A stretch of DNA of 9,390 nucleotides from CAZGUG01 sp964625335 (lineage in GTDB: Bacteria; Bacillota; Clostridia; Ch29), in contig CAZVBE010000041.1 in the NCBI GenBank assembly GCA_964625335.1, forward strand, positions 1 through 9,390, read 5' to 3'. Below are positions 1 through 7,656 of the stretch, piece after piece. How positions within the stretch are numbered: the stretch's first letter is position 1; every line of letters begins with the position of its first letter. The notes under the pieces are model-generated. The model was not told the DNA's origin. It did not search any database and saw only the letters and a list, made by a program, of their open reading frames with translations. Made by a program: the position numbers and the translations under genes.

Positions 1-43
1 AATATTGGAATGTAGAGAAGACAGAAAAGTTGCCAACGATTAC

Positions 44-99
44 TTGACACTAACAATTGCGTGTTAAATATTGATTATTTGAGAAAATAGATATATAGT
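44..99 (+). promoter_or_regulatory. Two overlapping candidate sigma-A promoters for typA
   Basis: Two promoter-like arrangements are visible. The upstream one has a perfect -35 TTGACA at 44-49, a 17-base spacer and a weak -10 AATATT at 67-72 (4 of 6). The downstream one has -35 TTGATT at 71-76 (4 of 6), a 17-base spacer and -10 TATAGT at 94-99 (5 of 6). The second would start transcription near 106, leaving a short leader before typA. Which one is used, or whether both are, cannot be told from sequence alone. The rest of 1-131 shows no gene. Confidence 0.5.
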
Positions 100-117
100 A
101 ATAGGGTATTTTACAAA

Positions 118-125
118 AGGAAGGG
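118..125 (+). promoter_or_regulatory. Ribosome binding site of typA
   Basis: AGGAAGGG lies six bases before the ATG at 132. This is normal Firmicute spacing and fixes the typA start. Confidence 0.75.
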
Positions 126-131
126 ATTATT

Positions 132-1946
132 ATGTCGAAAAAACAGGGAATAATTAATTTAGCCGTAATAGCACATGTTGATGCCGGTAAATCAACCCTG
201 GTAGATGCATTTTTGAGTCAAAGCGGGGTGTTCAGAGAAAACCAGGCAGTTGTCGATTGTGTGATGGACAGTAATGACCTTGAAAGGGAGCGGGGTATTA
301 CAATCTATTCAAAAAATTGCTCGATAGAGTATAAGGGTATAAAAATTAACATTGTGGATACACCGGGACACGCAGACTTTTCATCAGAGGTAGAGCGGGT
401 GATAAAAACAGTGGACACAGCCATTCTAATCGTGGACTCAAGCGAAGGCCCTATGCCGCAAACGAGATTTGTGCTCCAGAAGTCTCTGGAGCTGGGGATA
501 AAACCCATTCTGTTCATTAATAAGATAGATAAAAAGGATGAGAGGGTTGAAGAAGTTGCAGATATGGTACTGGACCTGTTCATCGACCTTAAGGCAAACG
601 ATGAACAGCTTGATTTTCCAGTTGTCTACGGCATCGCCCGGGAAGGAATAGCAAAAATATCCCCGGAGGACGACAGCACCGATCTTATTCCGCTCTTTGA
701 AACAATAATAGAGCATGTCAAACCCTACCCCGACTATGACCATGAACCGTTGCAGCTGCAAATAAATGACCTGGACTATGATGACTATATTGGAAGAATT
801 GGCATCGGAAGGGTTTATAAGGGTACCCTGAAAACCGGGCAGAGCGTTGCCATCTATAAGAGGAATGGAGAAACAGTCAGGGAAAAAATATCAAAACTGC
901 TCATTTACCAAGGCATAAAACGGGTATTCGCAGACGAAGCGGGCAGCGGCGATATGGTGGCAGTGACCGGAATCGATGATATTTCCATCGGGGAAACAAT
1001 ATGCAATGTGGACAATGTAATTCCAATGGAAATGATAAAGATTGAAGAGCCTACCCTGGCAATGAACTTTCTTATTAACGATTCACCCTTTTCGGGCGAG
1101 AGCGGAAAATATGTAACCACAAGGGACCTTAAAGCCAGGCTGGAAAAGGAACTGGAGGTCAATGTCGGATTAAGGGTTGAAAAAATAGAAAACACAGACG
1201 CCTTTAAGGTTTCCGGCAGGGGTGAGCTGCACCTTTCCATCCTCCTGGAAAACATGAGGAGAGAGGGCTATGAAGTATCGGTGTCCAAGCCCGAAGTTTT
1301 AATGCATAAGGAAAACGGCAGGCTTATGGAACCCGTTGAAAGGGTTATAATAGATACTCCCGAAGAATATAACAGTACCGTTATCTCAAAGCTTAACCAG
1401 AGGAAAGGAATTATGCAGGCTATGAATTCAGAAAGCGATTATATAAGGTTGGAGTATCTTGTTCCCACCAGGGGCCTTATAGGCTATAAGAGCGAGTTTA
1501 TTAACGACACCAGGGGCCAAGGCACTCTAATCCGGTCCTTTGAAAGATATGAAGAGTACAAAGGAGAAATACCGCAGAGGTTAAACGGAGTTTTGGTATC
1601 CCAGAGCGAAGGCATTGCAAGGGCGTATTCGTTGGATAATTTAAGCCAGAGAGCTGTTTTGTTTATAAGCCCGGGGACAAGGGTCTATGAGGGAATGATA
1701 ATAGGAATGAACAGCAGAAACGATGATATGACAGTCAACCCCTGCAAAAACAAAAAACTCACCAACACCAGGGCCTCCGGTTCGGATGATGCCATTGTAC
1801 TTACCCCGCCGAGAACATTCACCCTTGAACAGGCCCTTGAATTCATCAGGGATGACGAGCTCGTTGAAATCACCCCCGATGCTATAAGGCTGAGAAAGAA
1901 AATATTAAACGAACAGGACCGGTTAAAGCATAACAAAAACAGCTGA
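132..1946 (+). CDS. typA: TypA/BipA-family translational GTPase with variant P-loop
   Basis: The 604-residue product matches TypA/BipA along its whole length (the E. coli protein is about 607). It is a ribosome-binding GTPase of the EF-G/LepA class, linked in other bacteria to stress growth and 50S assembly. The G domain spans about 1-200: G1 AHVDAGKS (14-21), G2 RGIT (54-57), G3 DTPGH with the catalytic-type His80 (76-80), and G4 NKID (130-133). Domain II is about 200-290. The EF-G-like domains III and V are about 305-480, with VSGRGELHL at 360-368. The TypA-specific C-terminal domain runs to the end and includes VNPCKNKKLTNTRASG (535-550). Compared with classical BipA, G1 has Ala18-Gly-Lys-Ser in place of His-Gly-Lys-Thr, switch II reads HADFSSEVER rather than HADFGGEVER, and G5 is GIA instead of ASA. 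This may therefore be a divergent paralogue. The gene is monocistronic and ends one base from the convergent trkH stop. Family assignment is very secure; the paralogue idea is an inference. Confidence 0.96.
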   Translation: MSKKQGIINLAVIAHVDAGKSTLVDAFLSQSGVFRENQAVVDCVMDSNDLERERGITIYSKNCSIEYKGIKINIVDTPGHADFSSEVERVIKTVDTAILIVDSSEGPMPQTRFVLQKSLELGIKPILFINKIDKKDERVEEVADMVLDLFIDLKANDEQLDFPVVYGIAREGIAKISPEDDSTDLIPLFETIIEHVKPYPDYDHEPLQLQINDLDYDDYIGRIGIGRVYKGTLKTGQSVAIYKRNGETVREKISKLLIYQGIKRVFADEAGSGDMVAVTGIDDISIGETICNVDNVIPMEMIKIEEPTLAMNFLINDSPFSGESGKYVTTRDLKARLEKELEVNVGLRVEKIENTDAFKVSGRGELHLSILLENMRREGYEVSVSKPEVLMHKENGRLMEPVERVIIDTPEEYNSTVISKLNQRKGIMQAMNSESDYIRLEYLVPTRGLIGYKSEFINDTRGQGTLIRSFERYEEYKGEIPQRLNGVLVSQSEGIARAYSLDNLSQRAVLFISPGTRVYEGMIIGMNSRNDDMTVNPCKNKKLTNTRASGSDDAIVLTPPRTFTLEQALEFIRDDELVEITPDAIRLRKKILNEQDRLKHNKNS

Positions 1947-1947
1947 T

Positions 1948-3393
1948 TTAACGCTTCCAGAACTGAGGGAATAAAAGCGAAATAACGGTATATATCTCGA
2001 GCCTCCCCAGTATCATGCAAAAGCAAAGAATCAGCTTTGAGAATCCCGAAAGGGCAGAATATGTGCTCGTTGGTCCTACAATACCAAACCCGGGGCCTAT
2101 ATTCCCGAGGGTTGCCGCCACAGCGGCCGCAGAGCTAATCAGATCGTAGCTCTGCATTGTCAGAAAAAGCGTAACCATAATAAAGATCAGTATATAGAAC
2201 ATTGTAAAGGCCATAACACTGGACAACACTTCCTCCTGCACCGATGTGTTTCCAATTTTTACTGCCCTTACAGCCTTAGGGTGTATAAGCCTGTTGACTT
2301 CTCTCTTCATGTATTTAAAAACAAGATGTATCCTTATAACCTTCATCGAACCACCGGTAGAACCCGCGCAGGCTCCGACAAACATCAGAACGAATAATAT
2401 CGCCCTGCTGAAATCCGGCCATATGTCAAAGTCTGTGGTAGTAAACCCTGTAGTGGTTATAATGGATGCAACCTGAAAGGATGCATGCCTTAAGCTCTCG
2501 AATACGCTGCCAAATAACCTGCCGTTCAGATTTAGGGTGACCAGTATAATGGATACGGCTATTATGGACAGGTATGTCTTAAACTCTGTATCCTTTAAAA
2601 ACCCCGCCAGCCGTTTCTCCCGGAATGCGATATAGTACAGGGAAAAGTTCACCCCCGAGGCTATCATGAAAATGGTGATAACAGTATCAAAGTAAACACT
2701 ATTGTAGGCTCCAACACTTGCGTTTTTTATTGAAAATCCCCCGGTACCAAGGGTACCGAAGGTATGTATGAAGCTGTCAAACAGAGGCATGCCGCCCACA
2801 GTGAGCAAAACAATTTCTGCCAGAGTAATTACTGTATACGTAACATATAGTATTTTGGCCGTATTGTTAACCCTTGGTGTCAGCTTGGTCGAAATCGGAC
2901 CCGGGCTTTCGGCCTTTAATATCTGAAATGTGCCCCCTCCCAGCGCAGGTGCCAGTGCCAGCGCCAGCACCAGTATTCCCATCCCTCCCAACCAGTGGGT
3001 AAAGGATCGCCAGAAAAGAAGACTATATGGTAATACTTCAATGTCTTCGATTATTGTAGCTCCGGTGGTTGTGAACCCGGAAACCGTTTCAAAAAACGCA
3101 TCTATAACAGAGGTTAAAGCGCCTGAAAACAAAAAAGGCAGTGCTCCTAGTATCGAGACCATCAGCCATCCAAAGGTAACTATGGCAAATCCCTCTTTGT
3201 ATCTTATGATTTTGTTTTTAACCCTTATCGAAAACAGTCCTGCACCAAGCAGCGCCGTAATCGCTATAGAAGCAAGAAATGCAGTAATTGTATCCTCTCT
3301 GTAAATAAGAGCAACAACAACAGGAGGAAGCATCGTAACAGCCTCACATAGAAGCAGCATCCCCAGCGTTCTTAGCACTATTAATGAGTTCAT
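1948..3393 (-). CDS. trkH: TrkH-type potassium uptake membrane subunit
   Basis: The 481-residue integral membrane protein is the usual TrkH length (about 483). TrkH forms the potassium-conducting pore of the Trk system in the cytoplasmic membrane, and its gating is controlled by TrkA. All four pore repeats can be seen with their filter glycines: TVSGFTTTGAT (103-113), HTFGTLGTGGFS (210-221), SIITTTGFTT (310-319) and AATLGNIGPGFG (426-437). The conserved ACAGSTGGSMKVIR segment (341-354), in the intramembrane gating loop region after pore 3, and the C-terminal GRLEIYTV (463-470) are intact, so nothing suggests loss of function. The ATG at 3393 is preceded by GGGGGGAGG (3405-3413) with 11 bases of spacing, which supports this start. 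The start and its ribosome binding site lie inside the 3' end of trkA, so translation is probably coupled. No terminator is visible downstream, and the stop lies one base from the typA stop. KtrB/KdpA alternatives are less likely given TrkH-like length and a two-RCK TrkA partner. Confidence 0.96.
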   Translation of the reverse strand: MNSLIVLRTLGMLLLCEAVTMLPPVVVALIYREDTITAFLASIAITALLGAGLFSIRVKNKIIRYKEGFAIVTFGWLMVSILGALPFLFSGALTSVIDAFFETVSGFTTTGATIIEDIEVLPYSLLFWRSFTHWLGGMGILVLALALAPALGGGTFQILKAESPGPISTKLTPRVNNTAKILYVTYTVITLAEIVLLTVGGMPLFDSFIHTFGTLGTGGFSIKNASVGAYNSVYFDTVITIFMIASGVNFSLYYIAFREKRLAGFLKDTEFKTYLSIIAVSIILVTLNLNGRLFGSVFESLRHASFQVASIITTTGFTTTDFDIWPDFSRAILFVLMFVGACAGSTGGSMKVIRIHLVFKYMKREVNRLIHPKAVRAVKIGNTSVQEEVLSSVMAFTMFYILIFIMVTLFLTMQSYDLISSAAAVAATLGNIGPGFGIVGPTSTYSALSGFSKLILCFCMILGRLEIYTVISLLFPQFWKR

Positions 3394-4753
3394 GTATGCT
3401 GAAACCTCCCCCCTTTTTGCTGAAAAGCTGCGTAACCTTTTCTATATGGGAATCCAGCGTAAATACAATAACCCTGTCTGCGCTCCTTATGATTGAATCG
3501 CCATTTGGTATTATTACTTTTCCGTTTCTTAATATTGCCCCAATGATAATACTTTTTGGTATTTTGAGTTCTTTCAAGGGCTTATTTATTATCGGCGTAC
3601 CCTCCTGCGGAATAATCTCCACCACCTCGGCGCGGCCCCCAATAAGAAGGGAAATGGACACTATCCTGCCTCCTCGGACTATCCTCAGTATGTCACTGGC
3701 AGTTATAAGTTTGGGGCTTACCGCATTATCAATCCCTATTGTCTCCAAAACAGAGGTATAATTCGAGCGGCTTACCTTAGCTATTACCTTCCGGGCACCC
3801 AACTGCTTAGCCAATACAGACACTAATAGGTTTTCCTCATCAAAACCCGTAACCGCCAGAAACGCATCCATGCCTTCTACGTTTTCCGCCTTAAGCATCG
3901 TCAGGTCGGTACCGTCGCCGTGAAGCACCAGGGTATTGTTAAGACTCTCCGCCAATTCCCTGCATCTTTCTAAATCCTGCTCTATTAGTTTTACGTTTAT
4001 TTCCAAGCGTTCAAGCTCCTTCGCCAGGTAAAATCCAATCTTACCTCCGCCGATTATCATGACGTTCCTTACCCTGTTGTTGATTATCCGCACCCCTGCG
4101 GTCTTTGCAACGCTGTCAACAACGCTCTTTTCACCCATTATATATAATGTGTCATCCTTCATTATATAATCAAATCCGTTTGGAATAATCGCTTCCCCGT
4201 TCCGCATTATGGCAGTGATAACAACTCCGCCGGGAAGCTCGATATCCTTAATCTGCTTTCCGGCCAAGCTTGAAGAAGCCTCTATTATAATCTCCGACAT
4301 CCTTACATGGCCCTTCGCAAAGTCTGCAGCATAAGAAGCATGGGTATTAAGCAGCAGCCTTATTATTTCATTGGCGGTGGCATACTCAGGATTTATTATA
4401 TAGTCTATACCCAGATTGTTCCTTATAAATTGCAGTTCGACAACGTACTCGGGATTTCTTACCCTGGCTATAGCCGTTTTCACTCCTATCTTTTTCGCTG
4501 TGATACATGCTACTATATTTGATTCGTCACTGTCCGTAACCGCAATAAGCAGGTCCCAGCCCTCGATACCCAGCTCTTTCAACAGGCTGCTGGAAATACC
4601 ATTGCCTTTTCTGGTGAGAACATCGAAATTATCGTTGATTTTATCAAGAATTTCCTGCTCCTTATCTATTACAATGAGGTCATGGTTTTCCTTTGTCAGG
4701 CTTTCCACCAGCTGGTATCCGACTTTTCCCGCCCCGACGATTACTATTCTCAT
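3344..4753 (-). CDS. trkA: TrkA, NAD-binding regulatory subunit of Trk potassium transporter
   Basis: With the ATG at 4753 the product has 469 residues and begins MRIVIVGAGKVG, the standard TrkA start. A longer form from the ATG at 4768 would add five residues (MGVRA), but GGTAAGGGC just before 4753 and family convention favour the shorter form. The architecture is two tandem RCK modules. The first Rossmann fold has GAGKVG at 7-12 and the nucleotide-ribose acidic residue Asp30. RCK_C-1 is about 145-215. The second Rossmann fold has GGGKIG at 235-240, Glu258 and HGDGTD at 278-283. RCK_C-2 is about 360-440. TrkA forms a cytosolic ring that binds NAD(H) or other nucleotides and gates TrkH. RCK_C domains of related Gram-positive potassium regulators bind c-di-AMP, but I cannot show that here. 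The last 17 codons overlap trkH by 50 bases, and the trkH ribosome binding site lies in the Lys-Lys-Gly-Gly-Gly stretch. Confidence 0.95.
   Translation of the reverse strand: MRIVIVGAGKVGYQLVESLTKENHDLIVIDKEQEILDKINDNFDVLTRKGNGISSSLLKELGIEGWDLLIAVTDSDESNIVACITAKKIGVKTAIARVRNPEYVVELQFIRNNLGIDYIINPEYATANEIIRLLLNTHASYAADFAKGHVRMSEIIIEASSSLAGKQIKDIELPGGVVITAIMRNGEAIIPNGFDYIMKDDTLYIMGEKSVVDSVAKTAGVRIINNRVRNVMIIGGGKIGFYLAKELERLEINVKLIEQDLERCRELAESLNNTLVLHGDGTDLTMLKAENVEGMDAFLAVTGFDEENLLVSVLAKQLGARKVIAKVSRSNYTSVLETIGIDNAVSPKLITASDILRIVRGGRIVSISLLIGGRAEVVEIIPQEGTPIINKPLKELKIPKSIIIGAILRNGKVIIPNGDSIIRSADRVIVFTLDSHIEKVTQLFSKKGGGFSIHELINSAKNAGDAASM
3405..3413 (-). promoter_or_regulatory. trkH ribosome binding site inside trkA
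   Basis: On the minus strand this reads GGGGGGAGG, ending 11 bases before the trkH ATG. It lies wholly within trkA coding sequence (Gly-Gly-Gly-Phe codons). Ribosomes finishing trkA would pass over it, which suits translational coupling of the two Trk subunits. Confidence 0.75.
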
Positions 4754-4843
4754 TGCCCTTACCCCCATCCAAACTAATTTTAGCCCCGCTTGAGGCAGAG
4801 CTAATATCTATTGTTTGCTTACCGTTTGGTTGAACTTCATGTT

Positions 4844-4893
4844 TATATATTAATATACCATGTTTCTATACAAAAAGCACTTGGGTAAGCCAA
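4844..4893 (-). promoter_or_regulatory. Weak candidate trkAH promoter region with AT palindrome
   Basis: The 212-base gap 4754-4965 upstream of trkA holds no gene. On the minus strand, TTGGCT (4888-4893), 17 bases and TATAGA (4865-4870) form a weak sigma-A-like pair. A second option is TTGTAT (4868-4873), 18 bases and TATATA (4844-4849). A perfect 12-base palindrome TATATTAATATA covers 4846-4857 and overlaps the second -10. A 7-base inverted repeat, GCTTACC (4817-4823) with GGTAAGC (4884-4890), brackets this area. AT-rich palindromes arise easily by chance, so an operator role is speculative. Confidence 0.3.
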
Positions 4894-4965
4894 CATTAAT
4901 AATAACATATATTTCAAAAAAATAAAAAACCTCCTGAAAAAACTATGTGTCTTTAACCTAACCGG

Positions 4966-7455
4966 TCAGCATACATTTTCGTTTTTTTTCATCAATAGTT
5001 CCAATTCATTGGCGGGCATTGGTTTATGATAATAATAGCCCTGGATTTCATCACACATATGTTGGGTTAAAAACGCAAGCTGCTGTCTGGTTTCAACGCC
5101 CTCGGCAATTACATTGAGCCCCAGATTGTTCGCCAGGACAATGATAGCCTTAATAATTGCCTCATCCTTCGCGCTTTCACATATGCCCCGTACAAATGAC
5201 ATGGCAATTTTTATCCTGTCGACGGGTAATTGTTTCAAATAGTTCAATGATGAAAATTCAATACCAAAGTCATCTATTGATATAGTGACTCCCAACTCTT
5301 TAAAGGAATGAAGGGTTTTTATAATATGCTCCGCTTCCTTCATGGCAGCGCTTTCTGTAATTTCCAGTTCCAGGTAACCAGGATCAAGCCCTGTCTCACT
5401 GAGAATCGAGGTGATACGGTCAGCCCTTCCGGGATTTTGCACTTCATACATGGACAGGTTCACAGCCATGCGAATGTTAGGCAGACCGGCATTCTGCCAT
5501 GCTTTGTTTTGCCTGCAGGCTGTCCGAAGCACCCACTCTCCTATAGGCATAATCAAACCTGTCTTTTCAGCAATAGGAATAAACAATTCAGGCATAACCA
5601 ACCCCATTTCAGGATGGCGCCATCTCAATAACGCTTCTACACCTATTATTCTTCCTGATATGCTGCTCACCTGGGGCTGATAACAGAGAAACAGTTCATC
5701 GTTTTCCAAAGCCCGGTACAGGTTATTGGTAAGTTTCATGATTTCAACCGCCTGGCTCTTCATTAGCGATGAACAGAATTTATACTTGTTTCTGCCTACT
5801 TCCTTTGCCTTATACAAAGCAATGTCAGCATTTTTTAGTAACATTTCCATATCTTCCCCGTCGGTTGGATACAGGGCAATACCAATGCTGGCGGTACTGT
5901 AACAGTCCTGGCCGGCCAGATTAAAGGGGCGGTTGAACTGCCTGATGATTTTGTCTGCAACTTTTGTAACCGAATTCACATCCGGAAGGTTTTGAAGCAT
6001 AATTACAAATTCATCGCCACCGATACGGGCAACGGTATCGCTTTTACGCAATACGCCGGTTAAACGCTTCGAAATATCCTTCAGCAGTTCATCCCCCATG
6101 CCGTATCCCATAGTGTCATTTATCGTTTTAAACGCATCAAGGTCCAGGAACAATACTGCCAGTATCTTTTCGGTACGTGCAGCCTGAAGTATTGCCTGAT
6201 TAAGCCGTTCCTTGAACAACAGTTTATTTGGCAAACCTGTCAGGTAATCATGATATGCATAGTACCTGACTTTTTTCTGCATATTTTCCCGTTCTATTAT
6301 TTCGGTTTTTAAGCTTTCATTGGTTTCCAACAGCTCTAGTGTCCGCTCATGTACTCTCTGCTCCAATTCATCGTAGGCTTTTTTTAATGCATCCTCCGCC
6401 TGTTTGCGTTTGGTTATATCCTGAAAGGTACATACCAACCCAATTATTTCTCCCCAGTCGTCATGCATAATAGAGGTTGAAAACAGAGTTGGAATCCTTT
6501 CTTTCATTTTGGATAACAGGATTTCCTCCTTGTGCCAGACAACGTTATTGTCATTATAATCCCGGGAAGCAAAACCAAAAAAGTCCCTGTCTTCCGGAAA
6601 GATAATCTGTGCGGGCCGGCCTACCAACTCATCTTTGTTATAGCCCAGCAGAACCTGCGCTTCCTGGTTGGCCAGTTGGATCCTGCCATCGGTACCCACC
6701 AGGAGCAATCCGTCCTTCATCGTTTTGAGAATATCCTTGGCAGCGCTCTCGGGAGTAATAGACATGAGCCTGTACCCCTTAATCGAATACCAGATACCGT
6801 ATATGGGTATGAGTATTATGACGATTGCTATCTGCGGAATAGGCGCCATACCCAGGTTGGGCATTATGACATCCGTGACCGAGCCCAATAGCAGAGCTGC
6901 TATTATTGTCGATACGATAAGCCTTGCCTGTTTCTTTTCTCTTGTATGTACTGATTTTCTCCCCCACTGCCATGTTACTACGAGCCCTGTAACCATATAC
7001 GCTGAATAATAAACGTCAAAGAAATGGGACAGGCTTATTCCTTTACTGTAGGGAGATATATAAGTCCAACCCAGGTTTGTCAGCACCAGGTTGTCTATCG
7101 TCATGCCTGGGGTTACCAAATAACCGTAGATCAGGAAAACCGGAGGCATATATAGCAGCAGGTAAAACCACCACCTGTTTAGAACAGTTTTCTTTCCGGT
7201 TAACACCAGGAAAAAATGCAGCAGTATACTGTAAACGCTGCACCAGCTAAAAACCGAATATTTGCGCCACATAAGGGCAGTCCGGGTATCGGCAGAACCA
7301 ACCATAAAGGCATAGGTAAAAGCCCAGATACCCAGACATATGCAAACAGCAAAAAACAGCCTGTTTAATATTGATTTCCGGTCTAATTTAAATACATAGC
7401 TACCGAGGTATAAGTAAATAATACAACAGAGAAAGAACAATAGTGTCAATACCAT
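4966..7455 (-). CDS. Membrane-bound 7TM-PAS-GGDEF-EAL cyclic-di-GMP signalling protein
   Basis: The 829-residue product joins a sensor to both enzymes of c-di-GMP turnover. Residues 1-226 hold about seven hydrophobic helices resembling the histidine-kinase 7TM sensor domain (about 1-22, 32-52, 66-87, 93-113, 149-167, 178-198, 207-226). A PAS/PAC domain (about 236-350) ends in DITKRKQAEDAL, followed by a coiled-coil linker (about 350-395). The GGDEF domain (about 395-560) has DLTG-like DYLTGLPN (403-410), metal-type Asp438 and an intact GGDEF (479-483). A product-inhibition RxxD site (RKSD, 470-473) sits five residues ahead, so cyclase activity is plausible. The EAL domain (about 575-825) keeps EAL (607-609), Asn666, Glu698/Glu701, Asp728-Asp729, Lys749, Glu785 and Gln805. 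However, the usual KID motif is KIA (Ala751), and the loop usually reading DDFGTGYSS is DDFGIEFSS (728-736). Phosphodiesterase activity may therefore be weak or altered. The ATG is preceded by a G-rich ribosome binding site. Stimulus and output are unknown. Confidence 0.94.
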   Translation of the reverse strand: MVLTLLFFLCCIIYLYLGSYVFKLDRKSILNRLFFAVCICLGIWAFTYAFMVGSADTRTALMWRKYSVFSWCSVYSILLHFFLVLTGKKTVLNRWWFYLLLYMPPVFLIYGYLVTPGMTIDNLVLTNLGWTYISPYSKGISLSHFFDVYYSAYMVTGLVVTWQWGRKSVHTREKKQARLIVSTIIAALLLGSVTDVIMPNLGMAPIPQIAIVIILIPIYGIWYSIKGYRLMSITPESAAKDILKTMKDGLLLVGTDGRIQLANQEAQVLLGYNKDELVGRPAQIIFPEDRDFFGFASRDYNDNNVVWHKEEILLSKMKERIPTLFSTSIMHDDWGEIIGLVCTFQDITKRKQAEDALKKAYDELEQRVHERTLELLETNESLKTEIIERENMQKKVRYYAYHDYLTGLPNKLLFKERLNQAILQAARTEKILAVLFLDLDAFKTINDTMGYGMGDELLKDISKRLTGVLRKSDTVARIGGDEFVIMLQNLPDVNSVTKVADKIIRQFNRPFNLAGQDCYSTASIGIALYPTDGEDMEMLLKNADIALYKAKEVGRNKYKFCSSLMKSQAVEIMKLTNNLYRALENDELFLCYQPQVSSISGRIIGVEALLRWRHPEMGLVMPELFIPIAEKTGLIMPIGEWVLRTACRQNKAWQNAGLPNIRMAVNLSMYEVQNPGRADRITSILSETGLDPGYLELEITESAAMKEAEHIIKTLHSFKELGVTISIDDFGIEFSSLNYLKQLPVDRIKIAMSFVRGICESAKDEAIIKAIIVLANNLGLNVIAEGVETRQQLAFLTQHMCDEIQGYYYHKPMPANELELLMKKNENVC

Positions 7456-7578
7456 TTAGCCCCCCGCCCCATCCGGATATAAACGCATGACCATTTTACA
7501 CCGGCTGTCCTGTATTTGCCAATTCTTGTCTATAAAACTATTAAAGGCCCTATTTAACAGAACTTAGCTTTTATCGCT

Positions 7579-7607
7579 ATTATAGTATATATATGTTAAA
7601 ATAACAA
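7579..7607 (-). promoter_or_regulatory. Strong sigma-A-like promoter of the GGDEF-EAL gene
   Basis: On the minus strand, TTGTTA (7602-7607, 4 of 6) is followed by exactly 17 bases and a perfect TATAAT (7579-7584). Transcription would start near 7572, giving a leader of about 117 bases before the ATG at 7455. The leader holds an imperfect palindrome at 7541-7557 but no riboswitch I recognise. Confidence 0.65.
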
Positions 7608-7656
7608 ATATTTTTTACATAAATATACAACCTTCGGCCGGTTTGCAGGCTGACAG

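Noticed and set aside
4754..4768. Longer TrkA start at 4768, adding five residues
   Set aside because: The conserved TrkA N-terminus starts at MRIVIVGAGKVG, and no good ribosome binding site precedes 4768.
4769..4935. Minus-strand AGGAGG (4930-4935) followed by a short reading frame of about 21 codons in the trkA upstream gap
   Set aside because: The spacing from AGGAGG to the first ATG is over 20 bases, the peptide is very short and low in complexity, and nothing supports coding.
4754..4965. Possible c-di-AMP (ydaO-type) riboswitch upstream of trkA
   Set aside because: The conserved GC-rich core elements are missing and the gap is AT-rich and too short to hold leader plus promoter comfortably.
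7456..7572. Possible c-di-GMP (GEMM) riboswitch in the leader of the GGDEF-EAL gene
   Set aside because: The conserved CACGCA-type and tetraloop-receptor elements of class I are absent, and I see no class II pattern.
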